64,000 bases of DNA from NCBI GenBank assembly GCA_030247855.1, contig JAPDRN010000003.1, positions 620,001 through 684,000 on the forward strand, written 5' to 3'. The notes under the pieces are model-generated. The model did no database searches, was not told the DNA's origin, and saw only the letters and a list, made by a program, of their open reading frames with translations. This DNA is from Knufia peltigerae. Its lineage: Eukaryota > Ascomycota > Eurotiomycetes > Chaetothyriales > Trichomeriaceae. Positions 11,902 through 22,175 of this stretch are shown here, one piece after another (the stretch's first letter is position 1; every line of letters starts with the position of its first letter). The translations under genes were made by a program, and so were the position numbers.

Positions 11902-12981
11902 ATGATGCGTGTGCTTCTAACTGGTGGCTCTGGTTTCATCGCGGCCCATGTATTGGACTACCTCATCCAGCGAGGATTCAGTGTAGTGACGACGGTGCGC
12001 TCATCAGCCAAGGCAGACAAGATCAGGGCTGCGTACCCGACCGTAGGTACGGATCGACTGGATTTTGCGATAGTGGAAGACATTGCTCGAGAGGACGCCT
12101 TTGACGATGCCCTCACTTCTTTCACTCCGCCATTCGAGGCGGTGATCCACACGGCCAGTCCGTTCCACTTCAACGTCACGGATGTACAACGAGATCTCCT
12201 GGACCCTGCAATCAAGGGCACGACGGGTCTTTTTAGGTCCATCATCAAGAATGCGCCCACCGTCAAACACGTCGTCATCACTTCCTCCTTCGCCTCGATT
12301 GTGAATCCTTTCAAAGGATCATGGCCAGAACACACATACACCGAAGAAGACTGGAATCCCGTCACTCTACAACAGGCGTCGGAAAGCATCCCCAATGGTT
12401 ACAGGGCAAGTAAAACTTTCGCCGAGAGAGCAGCGTGGGAGTTTGTGCAGCCACAACAGCAACAAAAGAAGGTGTCATCGTCCCCTGCATCCTCCTTCTC
12501 ACTTACCACGTTTTGTCCCCCGATGGTCTTTGGGCCCGTGATGAGCCACAACCTCAGCAGCTTGGACAACCTCAACACCAGCAACCAAATCATCCGTGAT
12601 CTGATTCAAGGAAAATACAAGGACGACAAGATGATCCCGGAGAACGCCACCTTCACGTGGGTGGACGTGCGTGACCTCGCGCTTTGCCACGTCCTGGCAC
12701 TGGAGAAGCCCGATGAAGCCGCAAATCAACGCTTCTTGGTTGCCGCCGGCTACTTCTGCAACAGGGAGCTGGTGGAAATAATCAGAAAGGAACATAATGG
12801 ACTGCGGGACCAGCTACCAGCCGAGAGTAGTCCCGGTGGTGGGTACCCAGAAGCCGGGCTGTACAAGATCGACAATAGCAAAGTCACAAAGATGCTGGGA
12901 TTTTCGTGGAGGAAATTCGTCGACACAGTCACGGACACTGTGGACTCTCTACAAAAAGTATCCAACATCATGGGCTCTTGA
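11902..12981 (+). CDS. Gre2/dihydroflavonol-reductase-like NADPH carbonyl reductase, intronless copy
   Basis: A single exon of 359 aa belongs to the extended SDR (epimerase/dehydratase) superfamily. LLTGGSGFIAAHVLDYL is the dinucleotide-binding turn, TTVRSS at the end of beta-2 suggests NADP, VIHTASPFHF and ITSSFASI are family signatures, and YRASKTFAERAAW holds the catalytic Tyr and Lys. Relatives reduce aldehydes, methylglyoxal and diketones. A five-exon paralogue with a frameshift lies at 60224-61481; both share the tract around LNTSNQ.IRD.IQGK. The absence of introns here against four there is notable. The promoter carries the region A palindrome. It is probably cytosolic, reducing a carbonyl intermediate; the exact substrate is unknown. 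Confidence 0.85.
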   Translation: MMRVLLTGGSGFIAAHVLDYLIQRGFSVVTTVRSSAKADKIRAAYPTVGTDRLDFAIVEDIAREDAFDDALTSFTPPFEAVIHTASPFHFNVTDVQRDLLDPAIKGTTGLFRSIIKNAPTVKHVVITSSFASIVNPFKGSWPEHTYTEEDWNPVTLQQASESIPNGYRASKTFAERAAWEFVQPQQQQKKVSSSPASSFSLTTFCPPMVFGPVMSHNLSSLDNLNTSNQIIRDLIQGKYKDDKMIPENATFTWVDVRDLALCHVLALEKPDEAANQRFLVAAGYFCNRELVEIIRKEHNGLRDQLPAESSPGGGYPEAGLYKIDNSKVTKMLGFSWRKFVDTVTDTVDSLQKVSNIMGS

Positions 12982-13697
12982 GACTTTCTACATTAGGCCC
13001 ACGATTTGAAAAAAAGGCATGCATTCTATACGTCTCAAAATGCGAGAATCTAGAGGCTGGGCGTCCCGGCCATCAGACAAGAGACATTCTTTTACACCTC
13101 TAGTTTGTATAGCTAGACAGTCCTTGGGGTCTTTGAGAGGCCCTTATGGAACATCTTGAACTCTTGATTTCATGCAGTTTGACACAAAAGCGTACCTATT
13201 TTACGAAGTACACAGCCGGAAAGATTACCAACCACAAACGAACTATCATCCAACACCGCTGACAAGTACCATGTTTGGACGACTTGCATATCAATGCCTG
13301 CGTATACGTATCTGGGATCTCATGTGGCTTTGATTCCACAAAAGAGTTAGATATAGTGTTCCTACTGCAAGCTGTTGGCTGTGACTTTAGGACCCTCACA
13401 TCGTGCACAAAACTAACTCTTGATTATATACAACATGTGATTGGGTGAATATGTCGACTTTGAAGTTTAATAATCGGATTTATTGAGCTCTTTCTGCTTG
13501 CCCCACTAGCTCTATCGATGAATCTGATATTGTAAGTGCTCAGCCTATCGCTTAAGTTCTTTGTGTCGAAATCGGTTGGTGAAGACCGTCCGGCGTTTCA
13601 CCACCATCGAGAATCTATCCTTTGGCTCTTCGAGCTCTCCTTTATATCTCTAGAAGAGATCAGAGAAGCCCCTGCATATCACACCTATTCCATCATC
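12982..13697. other. Convergent intergenic region
   Basis: About 715 nt separate the stops of the Gre2-like gene and the MFS gene. Only 3' flanks are expected. I see no gene, operator copy, RNA or long repeat. Confidence 0.5.
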
Positions 13698-16022
13698 TTA
13701 GACGGTGGGGTTGTGCTCCACCTCCCGTATTGCATTTTCTTCTGTGTGAAAGCCGAGGGCACGTTTCTTTTCGGCAAACTCACGTTCCATCTTGTACGCC
13801 AGGGGACTGTCGCTGGCGAAGAGAACGTCAAGATCCTCCAGATGACGATTCGCAGTTTCGACGTAGAAAAACCACACGGGAATGATCTGGATGAAGTTCA
13901 TGACCGCGAACATGATAAAAACCCACCAACCCACGGCGCTGATGACGTACGGGATGACCTCGTTGATGACCGCACCCCAGAGGGCGAAAGACACCATGGA
14001 CAGGGAGACACCTTTTGCTCGTGTGGCGAGAGGAAAGACCTCTGTAGGATATACCCAGCTGCGCAGCACATGTATCAACAGTCAGGAAGTCAAACGAGCC
14101 ACACAAACACAGAAAGTTTGTTGAGTGACAACAGGAATGCAAGGGGAACATTGGGCACAGAGAGAGAGAGAGAGAGAGAGAAGAAGAGAGAGAGAGAGAG
14201 AAAGAAAGAGACCAACCAGCATGTGATCCAGGTACTGCCGAATCCGCAGGTATACAAGAACACGAACGCCACCACCGCGGCACCGTAGGCTCTTTTCTTT
14301 GACAAGTCGGTCTCGGCCGGGGTGTTGATGGCTTCTCTCGCGAGTGGCCCAGCAATGAGCAGCGAAGAGCCCATGATTACCAAACCGATCAACATAAGCT
14401 TTCGTCTCCCGGCTCGCTCGACAAAGTACATGCCGATTGGGACACTCAATGTGTAGGATATGAAGTTGAAGCCAGCCAGCATGGCAGGCAAGTTACCAGT
14501 GACTGAAGCGAGCGACATCAAGAAGAAGTGGATCAGCCAATAGAACTTCTTTTATTTGAATCAAAAAGTTTCGACACCAAAAGAATATTGGAGTATAGGC
14601 ACTCACATCCACTGAGACCGAAGATGATGGGTCCATAGGCTGCAATGGCATCTGGACCACAGAGCTTCTCCATCGCTTGGATACCCATGGCCAGAGCGAC
14701 ACGACGACGGGTATGCAGGGCATCCTTTTTCCATATCATGGAAAGAAAGCCATGGGCCGAGGACGTGGCCTCGATGCGAATAGCTTCTCGAATCTCGGCA
14801 AGTTCCTGCTCAATCGCCTGCTCCGAAGGTCGCAGGCGACAACGGTGAAGTACCTCTCGTGCTTCCTCGAAACGACCAGTTTTGGCTAGATGGCGGGGTG
14901 TCTCTGGAAAGAAATTGGCCGCGAGGAGGATCAAGATCAAAAACACCATCTGGAAGGCCTGGGGAAACCGCCAGGCAAACGGGAGAGACCTAGTCTTGAG
15001 AGCGGCGTATTCCATCCAATATGTCCTAACCCGAAAATGCTGCCCGTCAGTATATAGACGTTCCAGCCTTGAGAATTGGTTGATCTCTCTCTCTTTCCCC
15101 CCGTGTGTTTGTGTGCGGGTGTGAATTCAGGCAGGCAGGGGGAGGAGGTTAATTCAACTTACATGGTCGCCCCAGCGACGCACATGGTAAACTGCACCGA
15201 GACATATGCGCCCCGTAGGTTGTAGTCTGCAAGTTCCGAGGTCCAAATTGGGGCTATGGTGTTGAGGTGACCGCAACCTATGCCGCTGATAATGCGCGCG
15301 CAGACCATCCAAGAGAAGTTCTGAGCGGACGCCAAAAGACAGGCTCCCACTATCCCCCAGACGCAACCCAGCTGTATGGATTTGAGTCGTCCAATCTTGT
15401 CGGCATAGCTGCCGGCCAGAATCGCACCTATTTTCAAATAGCAATGAATCTCATGGTCAGCTAACACCCTTGATCCAGAGAGAGTGTCTTTTCCAAAAGA
15501 ACAAGGAAAACGCCACCTAGTCCAATCTTGAGAAATTGTTTCCTCGGTCGCAGGCAGGTACTCCTGAGGAACGAAGGTCGACAGGGGGTGGTGAGGTGGT
15601 AATATGTACCTATGAGGAAACCCAGGAACCAGAAGCTCACGATGCCTCCAACGCGAGCGGCATCACGATTCGTATCTCCGGCAGAATCCATGTGTTGCAG
15701 ATAGTCCGGGTTGATATTGACCAGACTCATGACAGCAGCATCGTAGCCAAAGAATAGCAGACACGTCCCTGCGAGGCCAAGGATACATGACACCATGGGC
15801 ATACCGGACAGTTTCAAGCATCTCGACCTTGAATAGCCTCCGGGGATATAACTTGCCCAGGGTGGTTCAGCTGCGAGAAATCAATCACACAAACGAGCGT
15901 CAGTGATCCTTTCCCGAATCACCTAGGACTGAAGCTCTTGACCGACCTTCTACATATTGCTCTGTGACGACAACGTTGGGCTGAACCTCCCAATTCTCGT
16001 ATTCCACCTTGTCATCGTCCAT
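13698..16022 (-). CDS. MFS sugar-porter-type transporter
   Basis: Six exons, 16022-15947, 15870-15610, 15427-15163, 15025-14607, 14502-14217 and 14058-13698, close in frame (555 aa), the usual length of fungal hexose-transporter-like proteins. Sugar-porter motifs appear in order: DKIGRLKSIQLGC in loop 2-3, a PETPRHLAKTGRFEEA central loop, VERAGRRKLML in loop 8-9 and PTEVFPLATRAKG after TM10. About twelve hydrophobic spans are visible. It should be a plasma-membrane proton-coupled importer. Its position, divergent from the alcohol dehydrogenase across a spacer with two region A palindromes, suggests it imports the substrate of the region A pathway (inference). The second intron from the 3' end carries a GA repeat on the plus strand. 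Confidence 0.85.
14159..14213. repeat. GA-rich microsatellite inside an MFS intron
   Basis: Two runs of GA units separated by AAGAAG, ending AAAGAAAGAG, lie within intron 14216-14059. On the coding strand this is a CT-rich tract close to the 5' splice site (GTTGGT), which is unusual in both position and donor sequence. Confidence 0.85.
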
Positions 16023-16865
16023 GGCTGGCTGTGAGATGAGGCAGATTCTCGAACGTTCAAAACGGTGAAGGCTGTGAGTGAGACACGGTAGGTATATGAT
16101 AGTGTCGTTGATAGAGAAAGACTTGGAAAATCATCCGGACAATGGCCACGTCAAATGTATGATATATGACCAGGATGAGGCAGGTCCCCCTGGAACACCC
16201 TTCCTATGGAACTCTGGGGTATAGATGCCAACGGAAGATGAGATTCGCGGGGAAGAAGGGCGCTCGTCGCGGAGAAAATGCCCCACTTGTTTTGCGGACA
16301 ACTTTCGCCGAAAATGGAAGCGGAGCTAAAAGCAGGTTGGCTTTCAAGGGGCCTTGAGGTTTAGAAGTCGGTAGCTGCATGTCGCCGGAGTCACCTATCA
16401 TCAAGGCCGGTTGGAGCTACAGATAGCATACAGTTGGGCAGTAAAATGTGACGCGTTCAACGCCCGGGTCAGAGAACAAGACAGGATGACACAGAAAAGG
16501 GGTCTTTGTATATTCCGTTGGTATTGCCGTGAGGAAAGGTCAGACGAAGGAAATCTATGTTGCCTGTAATATCGTGTGAAGCTTGACTTTCTTCAATGCA
16601 TGATGGCCGGAGAAAAGAAAGGAAAACTCATTTCGGCGAAAGAAGAGCAGGCCGGATTGTTCGAAGGTGCTGGTATTGGTGCAAGGGTAGTAATCGTACC
16701 ACTATATGCAAACCCAGTCATCAGCTCTTCGAGTCATACTGTGTCTTCGCAGCGCGAGAGACGAGATGTCCACTAGTAAGCTAGGGCAACAGTTACTTAT
16801 TCAGATCACACGACGCGAATCCTACAAAATATAGAGTGCGAACGTCAAAGGAGGGAGAAACGGTC
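16023..16865. promoter_or_regulatory. Divergent transporter/alcohol dehydrogenase promoter with two TTTCGSCGAAA palindromes
   Basis: TTTCGCCGAAA lies at 16313-16323 and TTTCGGCGAAA at 16631-16641, about 290 and 235 nt from the nearest starts (16022 and 16866). Nothing else recognisable lies in the 843 nt. Confidence 0.7.
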
Positions 16866-18472
16866 ATGGAGATCCCAAAACAATGTTGGGCAGCGGTTGT
16901 CGTGCGTAGAACGCCTGTATTGTGAAGACATTCGTGGACGTCAACTTACAAAAGTCGGGCAGAAAAACGAAGGAGCAAACTTCTTCGTGGTTGTTGAGAA
17001 AGTTCCAGTGCCCAGCATCGGTTGGACTACTTACACCGGTTCATGAAAATTCCAGTTGCTGACGGAAACCATGTTTACAGGGCCTTCGGAAGTTCTCATC
17101 AAGCTCAATGTAACCGGACTGTGCCTGACCGACGTGCATTTTATGATGAATGATTGGACGTTCCCAAAGATGTCGGAGCTGTGTCTTTCTTGTGCAGGCC
17201 ACGAAGGCGCTGGAGTAATTGTGAAGGTTGGCGACAGTGTGAAGAGTTTTAAAGTCGGCCAACGAGCGGCATATGGTCCAATCCATAGCACATGCAGCTT
17301 GTGCGACTCCTGCAAGTCTGGAAGGGAGACATACTGTCAGCAAGCAGTCTATACGGGTGGGACAATTGACGGTACAGCCCAAGGACTTCCTCCCTCTCTC
17401 TGAAGAAGCTTGTGTGTTAATTTCTGGCAGGAACTTACAAGCAGTATTGTGCTGTCCCAGAAGGCTTTGTTCATGTGCGTTGCAAATTGCAGATGAGCAC
17501 ATCCTCATTGGAACTGAACGCGTAGATACTGATACAACTTTGTGAATCTAGCCAATTCCCGAGGTATCTTGACCAGGCCGATGTCTGATGTTCTCCAGCT
17601 AAAGGCATTGATCAGGGAGTTTCTGACTACGTGGCAGGGCCTGCCATGTGCTCTGCAGGTACCATGTACTCTTCTCTGAAAGAATCCGGACTCAGAGCCG
17701 GCGACTGGGCTGTCTTTCCTGGTGGAGGTGGTGGAACAGGCATCCAAGGTGTACAGCTGTCTTGCGCCATGGGTATACGACCTGTTGTGGTTGATACGGG
17801 CGAAAGTCGCCGATGCCTCTCGCTCAGCCTTGGTGCTGAGTATTTTGTCGATTTTGTGACCGAGTCAGACCCGGTCCAAAAGGTCTTGGAAATCACCAAT
17901 GGAGGTGCTCACGGCGTGTTTGTTAGTGGTAAGTGAACTACTTGAAGCTGTGATTTGTGTTCGTGGTTGGATCTGATATGAATCACTTTAGCTGTACAGG
18001 CTTATCCCGTCTCGCTTGACTACCTTGGTTCACGTATCGGTGGAGTGGTAATGTGGTATGTCAAAACTCCTTGTATCTTCTATTTGATGAAAACAATAGA
18101 TAAATTGAGTTGGATACAGCGTCGGACTGCCGCCCAAGGGCAGATATCACATTGATGCGGATCCTACTCAGCTTTGCTTGAAGAACCAATCAATCAAGGG
18201 TACCCTGTCGAGCGGTCGGAAGGATATAGCTACGACACTGGACTTTGCGAAACGAGGTGAGACACTTACAATGATGACAGATGAAGCAATGATATTTACA
18301 GTTTATTTCAGGAAAGATCCACCTTGAGCCTGTTGTGGTTGGGCTGAGCAAGTTCAATGAAGCAGTCCAAAGGTTGAAACGTGGACAAGTTGCAGGGTGA
18401 GCTCTGAACAAGCATGAAAAATGGGTCGCTGATGTCTGTAGGCGCATAGTGGTAGACTTCAACCTTGCATGA
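16866..18472 (+). CDS. Zinc-dependent alcohol dehydrogenase (MDR superfamily)
   Basis: Ten exons: 16866-16916, 16963-17020, 17081-17371, 17431-17474, 17552-17563, 17616-17928, 17992-18055, 18120-18256, 18312-18396 and 18442-18472 (361 aa). The fifth is a 12-nt microexon encoding PIPE. The yeast-type MDR fold is clear: TGLCLTDVHF supplies the first catalytic zinc Cys, GHEGAG the His-Glu, CSLCDSCKSGRETYC the four structural-zinc cysteines, and FPGGGGGTGIQGVQL the cofactor-binding turn. VVDTG after beta-2 suggests NAD. It should oxidise an alcohol to a ketone or aldehyde in the cytosol. It is divergent from the transporter under two region A palindromes. Ten small exons is high for this family; the boundaries before exon 3 are the least certain. 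Confidence 0.83.
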
Positions 18473-18820
18473 ATAAGAAACGCACACGTCCGACCGTCAG
18501 TAATGAAAATGATGATATGTGGAGGAGATCCAGTGCGGCTTCACGGTGGATAGTATATTGAATGTAGCATTGACGGGCTGGTGACCCACCAGCATGCGCG
18601 TATCAGTATCTCTCCAAGGTTGTTAATGAATTTTCGCCGAAACTACTCTTTGACGAAAAGATTGTCCAAGTAAGGGCGAGGAATGATGCTCTAGCTGCTA
18701 TAAATTTTGATCTCACTGTGACCTCCAGCATGATATTCTTTGACCGAATACTCAGGCCGCCTTTTTTCGTTCCTGACGCCAAATATTCTACCTGACCAAT
18801 CATCTAATGTGCCAGAATCA
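18473..18820. promoter_or_regulatory. Promoter of the SnoaL-like gene with one TTTCGCCGAAA palindrome
   Basis: TTTCGCCGAAA lies at 18632-18642, about 180 nt before the ATG at 18821. No gene is seen in the rest of this 348-nt spacer. Confidence 0.68.
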
Positions 18821-19198
18821 ATGGATATCCGTGCAATTTGTTCCAGATACGCAGCCTGCATGAGCGAGCGCAGGTTCTCACAGCTACCAGAGTTTGTCCA
18901 TGACGGCGTTATTTACAACGCACAGCCGCCGATGACCAGCGAAGATTATGGCAGAATGATCGGTGGAGTTGTTGGGCAACTCGCCAATTTTCGCCTTGAT
19001 CTAGAGATGCTAGTTGTGGATGACGGTTGCTCAAGCGACCTGAACGGAACGGTCTCAGCAAGATTTCGGCTGAGCTATGATTCTCTGAGCAAGAAGTTGG
19101 GCCAACATCGTGTGGTGTTCTACGAGCATGTTTTCTTTCGGTTCCAAGGGGGAAAGATCGCGGAGATATGGCCACTGATCGCTTGGCCGGAGAAATGA
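18821..19198 (+). CDS. SnoaL/NTF2-like small protein
   Basis: A single exon of 125 aa starts at the first in-frame ATG (MDIRAICSRYAACM); the frame extends further upstream without an ATG. The length, the N-terminal helix, FVHDGVIYN, and the final strands with HRVVFYEHVFFRF then GGKIAEIWPLIAW fit the SnoaL-like cone-shaped alpha+beta barrel. Family members include polyketide cyclases, isomerases, dehydratases and hydrolases, so the reaction cannot be named. In this locus it could act on a lactone, epoxide or enone intermediate. The promoter has the region A palindrome. The fold assignment is fair; the function is open. Confidence 0.65.
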   Translation: MDIRAICSRYAACMSERRFSQLPEFVHDGVIYNAQPPMTSEDYGRMIGGVVGQLANFRLDLEMLVVDDGCSSDLNGTVSARFRLSYDSLSKKLGQHRVVFYEHVFFRFQGGKIAEIWPLIAWPEK

Positions 19199-19608
19199 TC
19201 CCATATAGCGTGCATGATTGACAGGTCGGCAAGCCTACGCAAGGCTGAACTATTGTATAGACAAAGCATGGGTGTCACAAATCTTAGCCTTACATCTAGA
19301 AATAATCGACTTTTGACTGAAACTTGCTCCTGTAAACTTAGAGTCACATCGGGAGGACAGGTTTTGTAGAGGTGACGAGCGAACACTTCCACGTAACTGT
19401 GGGGCCAGCCTACCACATGGAATGACCAGTAAGTGACTTAAGGCGGAAGGTGACAGCCTCAAAGATCTCGCAAACCCTGTTATCAAGTCTCACTATGTCT
19501 ACTGTAATCGCTGCGCCGCACAAGCTACGCCATCTCCGAACCGGTCATTGTAGTTTTCTGTAATCAAAAAACCCCTTTCCAACCCGGGTCACATTTCATT
19601 TACACAAC
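19199..19608. other. Convergent intergenic region
   Basis: About 410 nt lie between the SnoaL-like stop and the end of the first BVMO. I see no gene, operator or repeat here. Confidence 0.5.
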
Positions 19609-21570
19609 TCAGGACACTGGTAACTCGCGTGACTGTCTTCCAATGATCCAACCTTGATATTCCTTCTCCAAAGTCTCTTCCAGCATCTGCATATATGAAG
19701 GGAGCCCCCCTGCCCAGCTGAGAGGCTGCACCTTTTTGCCCGGGATGTTTGCACCAGTCCACCAGCTGTGGGAAATGTCAGCGAAGTACACCTTTTTGAG
19801 CAGCAGATACACTTATCTTGCCCCGAGGGAGTAGAGTTGCTTCCCATCGCTCACCAATCTTCTTCACCCAACTGTCTGCTGCTTCCTCCGTGGGTTCCAA
19901 TGTTTCTATGCCCTCGGCGAGCATTTTCTGGACTAGTTTTTCGAACCATCGGCCCTGAAATTGAATACAGGTCGGACCATTCCTGAGAAGATATTACTGT
20001 TAGCTCAAGAGCGCTTAATGCAAAAGGACATTTGCCTACGAGAATGTTGATGGTGCTTGTGGTCCAAACAGGAAGAACAGGTTGGGAAACCCGGGGATCG
20101 CGACGCCCATGGAGGTTTTGACTCCGTCACTCCAGTATCGTTTCAGGGTTCTTCCATCAACCCCTTGGAGGTCGATGTCCATGAAGCCACCCGTCAAGCC
20201 GTCGAAGCCGGTTGCGAGAACAATCAAGTCCACATCGACTTTTCCAGCCGCCGTGCGAACCCCCTGTTTGTTGAGTTCCTGGATAGGGAACTCGTTCAGG
20301 TCGACGATGTCGACATTTGGCTGACTGAGTACCTCGAAGTAGTCTTGTTCCAGCGACGGACGCTTTGCGCCAAAAGGATGCGGTGGAACCTCCGGCGCCA
20401 ACAGCCGGGCTTTCTGGGGATCCTTGATGCGTTTAAGTACCATGCGGCGCCAAAAGTCATAGGCGGCGTCGTTGGCTCTTTGGTCCAAGGTCAGGTCAGC
20501 GTAACCTGCGACCCAAAATTTAAAACCACCGTCTTGTATGAGGCGACTCCAGTACGCCTCTCGCTCTTCACTAGTGTCGTCGAAGGTCTTACGGTCATTC
20601 GTTTCGTACGGCACACCAGCAGAGGTCTTTTCGCATGCTTTGAAGGCTGCCTCGTAGAGGCCGCTATCTTTCCTTCTCTGCTCTTCGACGGGATCCAGAC
20701 GACGCTGTTGCATCGGCAGACTGAGGATGTTCAGAGAGCGTTGGGCTTCGGATAGGAGGCAAGCTCACCAGAAATTCGGGGTGCGTTGATACACCGTGAG
20801 ATGCTTGCAGACTTTACCGGCTTCTTGAATAACCTGAATCCCACTGGCCCCAGTCCCGATGACGGCGATACGTTTGTCTTTGAGGGCGACATCGTGGTGT
20901 GGCCAATGCGCCGTGTGGAATATCTCACCTTGAAACTCGACAGAACCCTTGAGATACGGTTTGTACCTGTACTCCGCTCAGTCATTCCGCAGATATATTG
21001 TATGGGGACCTCGACGAACGTACTCCTTAGCTGCGAAGCCCACGTTCGCGAACAGCCATTTGCATCGCGTCGTCGTTCCGTCAGAACAGCCTACCATCCA
21101 GCGTCGACTCTCATGATCCCAGCGGGCGTAAGTGACGTTTTTGTGATACTCAATATCTCTTCGAAGGTCCCATTTTTTCTCCACATGCTGAAAGTACTTT
21201 TGTAATTCGCGGAACCCAGGGAAACGTTCAGAGAAGGTGAAATCCTCCCAAATCTCCCGATCGAAGAACTGGTAAGCCGGTGAGTCGCTGTCAACGCGAG
21301 CACCGGGGTCTGAAATGATGAGTTTCTTGCCAGCTATGGAAGTTCACTTCACATACACTGATTCCAATGCCTGTAGCAATCTTCAGTCAGTCTGTTTAAA
21401 CGTTTTCTCACCGAGGAAAAAACTAACCAAACACCTCCAGAGCCAGATCCACGTTCAAAAATCTTGGCTCGAAGCCCCAATCTACGCAGCTTCGGGAGCA
21501 TTGTGTAGCCTCCGAAGCCGGCACCGACAAGTATGGCATCATACTCGCGGCACTCACCTATGGAACCCAT
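19609..21570 (-). CDS. Baeyer-Villiger-type flavin monooxygenase, first copy
   Basis: Exons 21570-21428, 21370-21357 (14-nt microexon), 21309-21016, 20976-20769, 20720-20040, 19982-19855 and 19811-19609 give 556 aa. GAGFGG near residue 15 binds FAD; the BVMO fingerprint is FQGEIFHTAHWP; GTGASG binds NADPH; ATGFD follows. It should insert oxygen next to a ketone to form an ester or lactone using FAD and NADPH. The 39-nt third intron is very short. The last junction is uncertain: exon 6 read onward gives GERWEATLLPRGK, which looks like family sequence, but no canonical donor then joins it to the conserved SWWTGANIPGKK in the final exon. The alternative used here removes a 43-nt intron and keeps the frame. 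A damaged splice site is possible. Confidence 0.8.
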
Positions 21571-22175
21571 ATCCGGCCGGATTATGGTCTGGCGGCGGTG
21601 AGCAATCTGCGTAGTGAGTGCTGCCGTTGAGCGCAGGAGCAGCACTTGGATGAAGGGTGTTTGACGAAGGAGTTAGAGCGAATAGTTGAATACGCGAATG
21701 CAGACTGTCGCTCACAACACCGATATCTGCTCGAAGCATATATCGGGTGATTAAAACTTCCCCGGCGCGTGGAGACATCATAGCGGCGGCGGCGCGAGTC
21801 TGAGCCTTGCGGAGAGCTTTTCGGCGAGGGAGGTATTCTACCTTGGTCGATCTCAAGATCATTAATCATATGCCAAATCATGTTCCTCGTCCACGGCCGT
21901 TTAGTTTTGATTCTTTTCGGCGAAAGGGAACCTGATTGCCTCGAGGAATGGAAGGATACGATCTAGATTTACCCGCCTCGGGTATCCCTACATACTCCAC
22001 ACTCGCTCGCGACTCCTCCGCATTGGAGGCGGCTACCAAGGTCATTCCGCCGGCAAGGCTGTACATGGCACTAACCTCGGTCTTCGTCACAACCTGAGGG
22101 GATTGGATTTATTCTAGGACTTGATGCCACTTCTACTTGCCATGCACTTCCAACTGCGATTTGTTCACTTACCAC
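21571..22175. promoter_or_regulatory. Divergent BVMO/BVMO promoter with one perfect and one near-perfect palindrome
   Basis: TTTCGGCGAAA lies at 21915-21925, and the near-match TTTTCGGCGAGG at 21828-21839. They lie 260-350 nt from each start, so one set of sites could drive both monooxygenases. Nothing else recognisable is in the 605 nt. Confidence 0.65.

Noticed and set aside
13536..14288. A 250-codon plus-strand frame
   Set aside because: It lies opposite the MFS gene, whose motifs and exon phases are convincing; the frame is a shadow containing the GA repeat.
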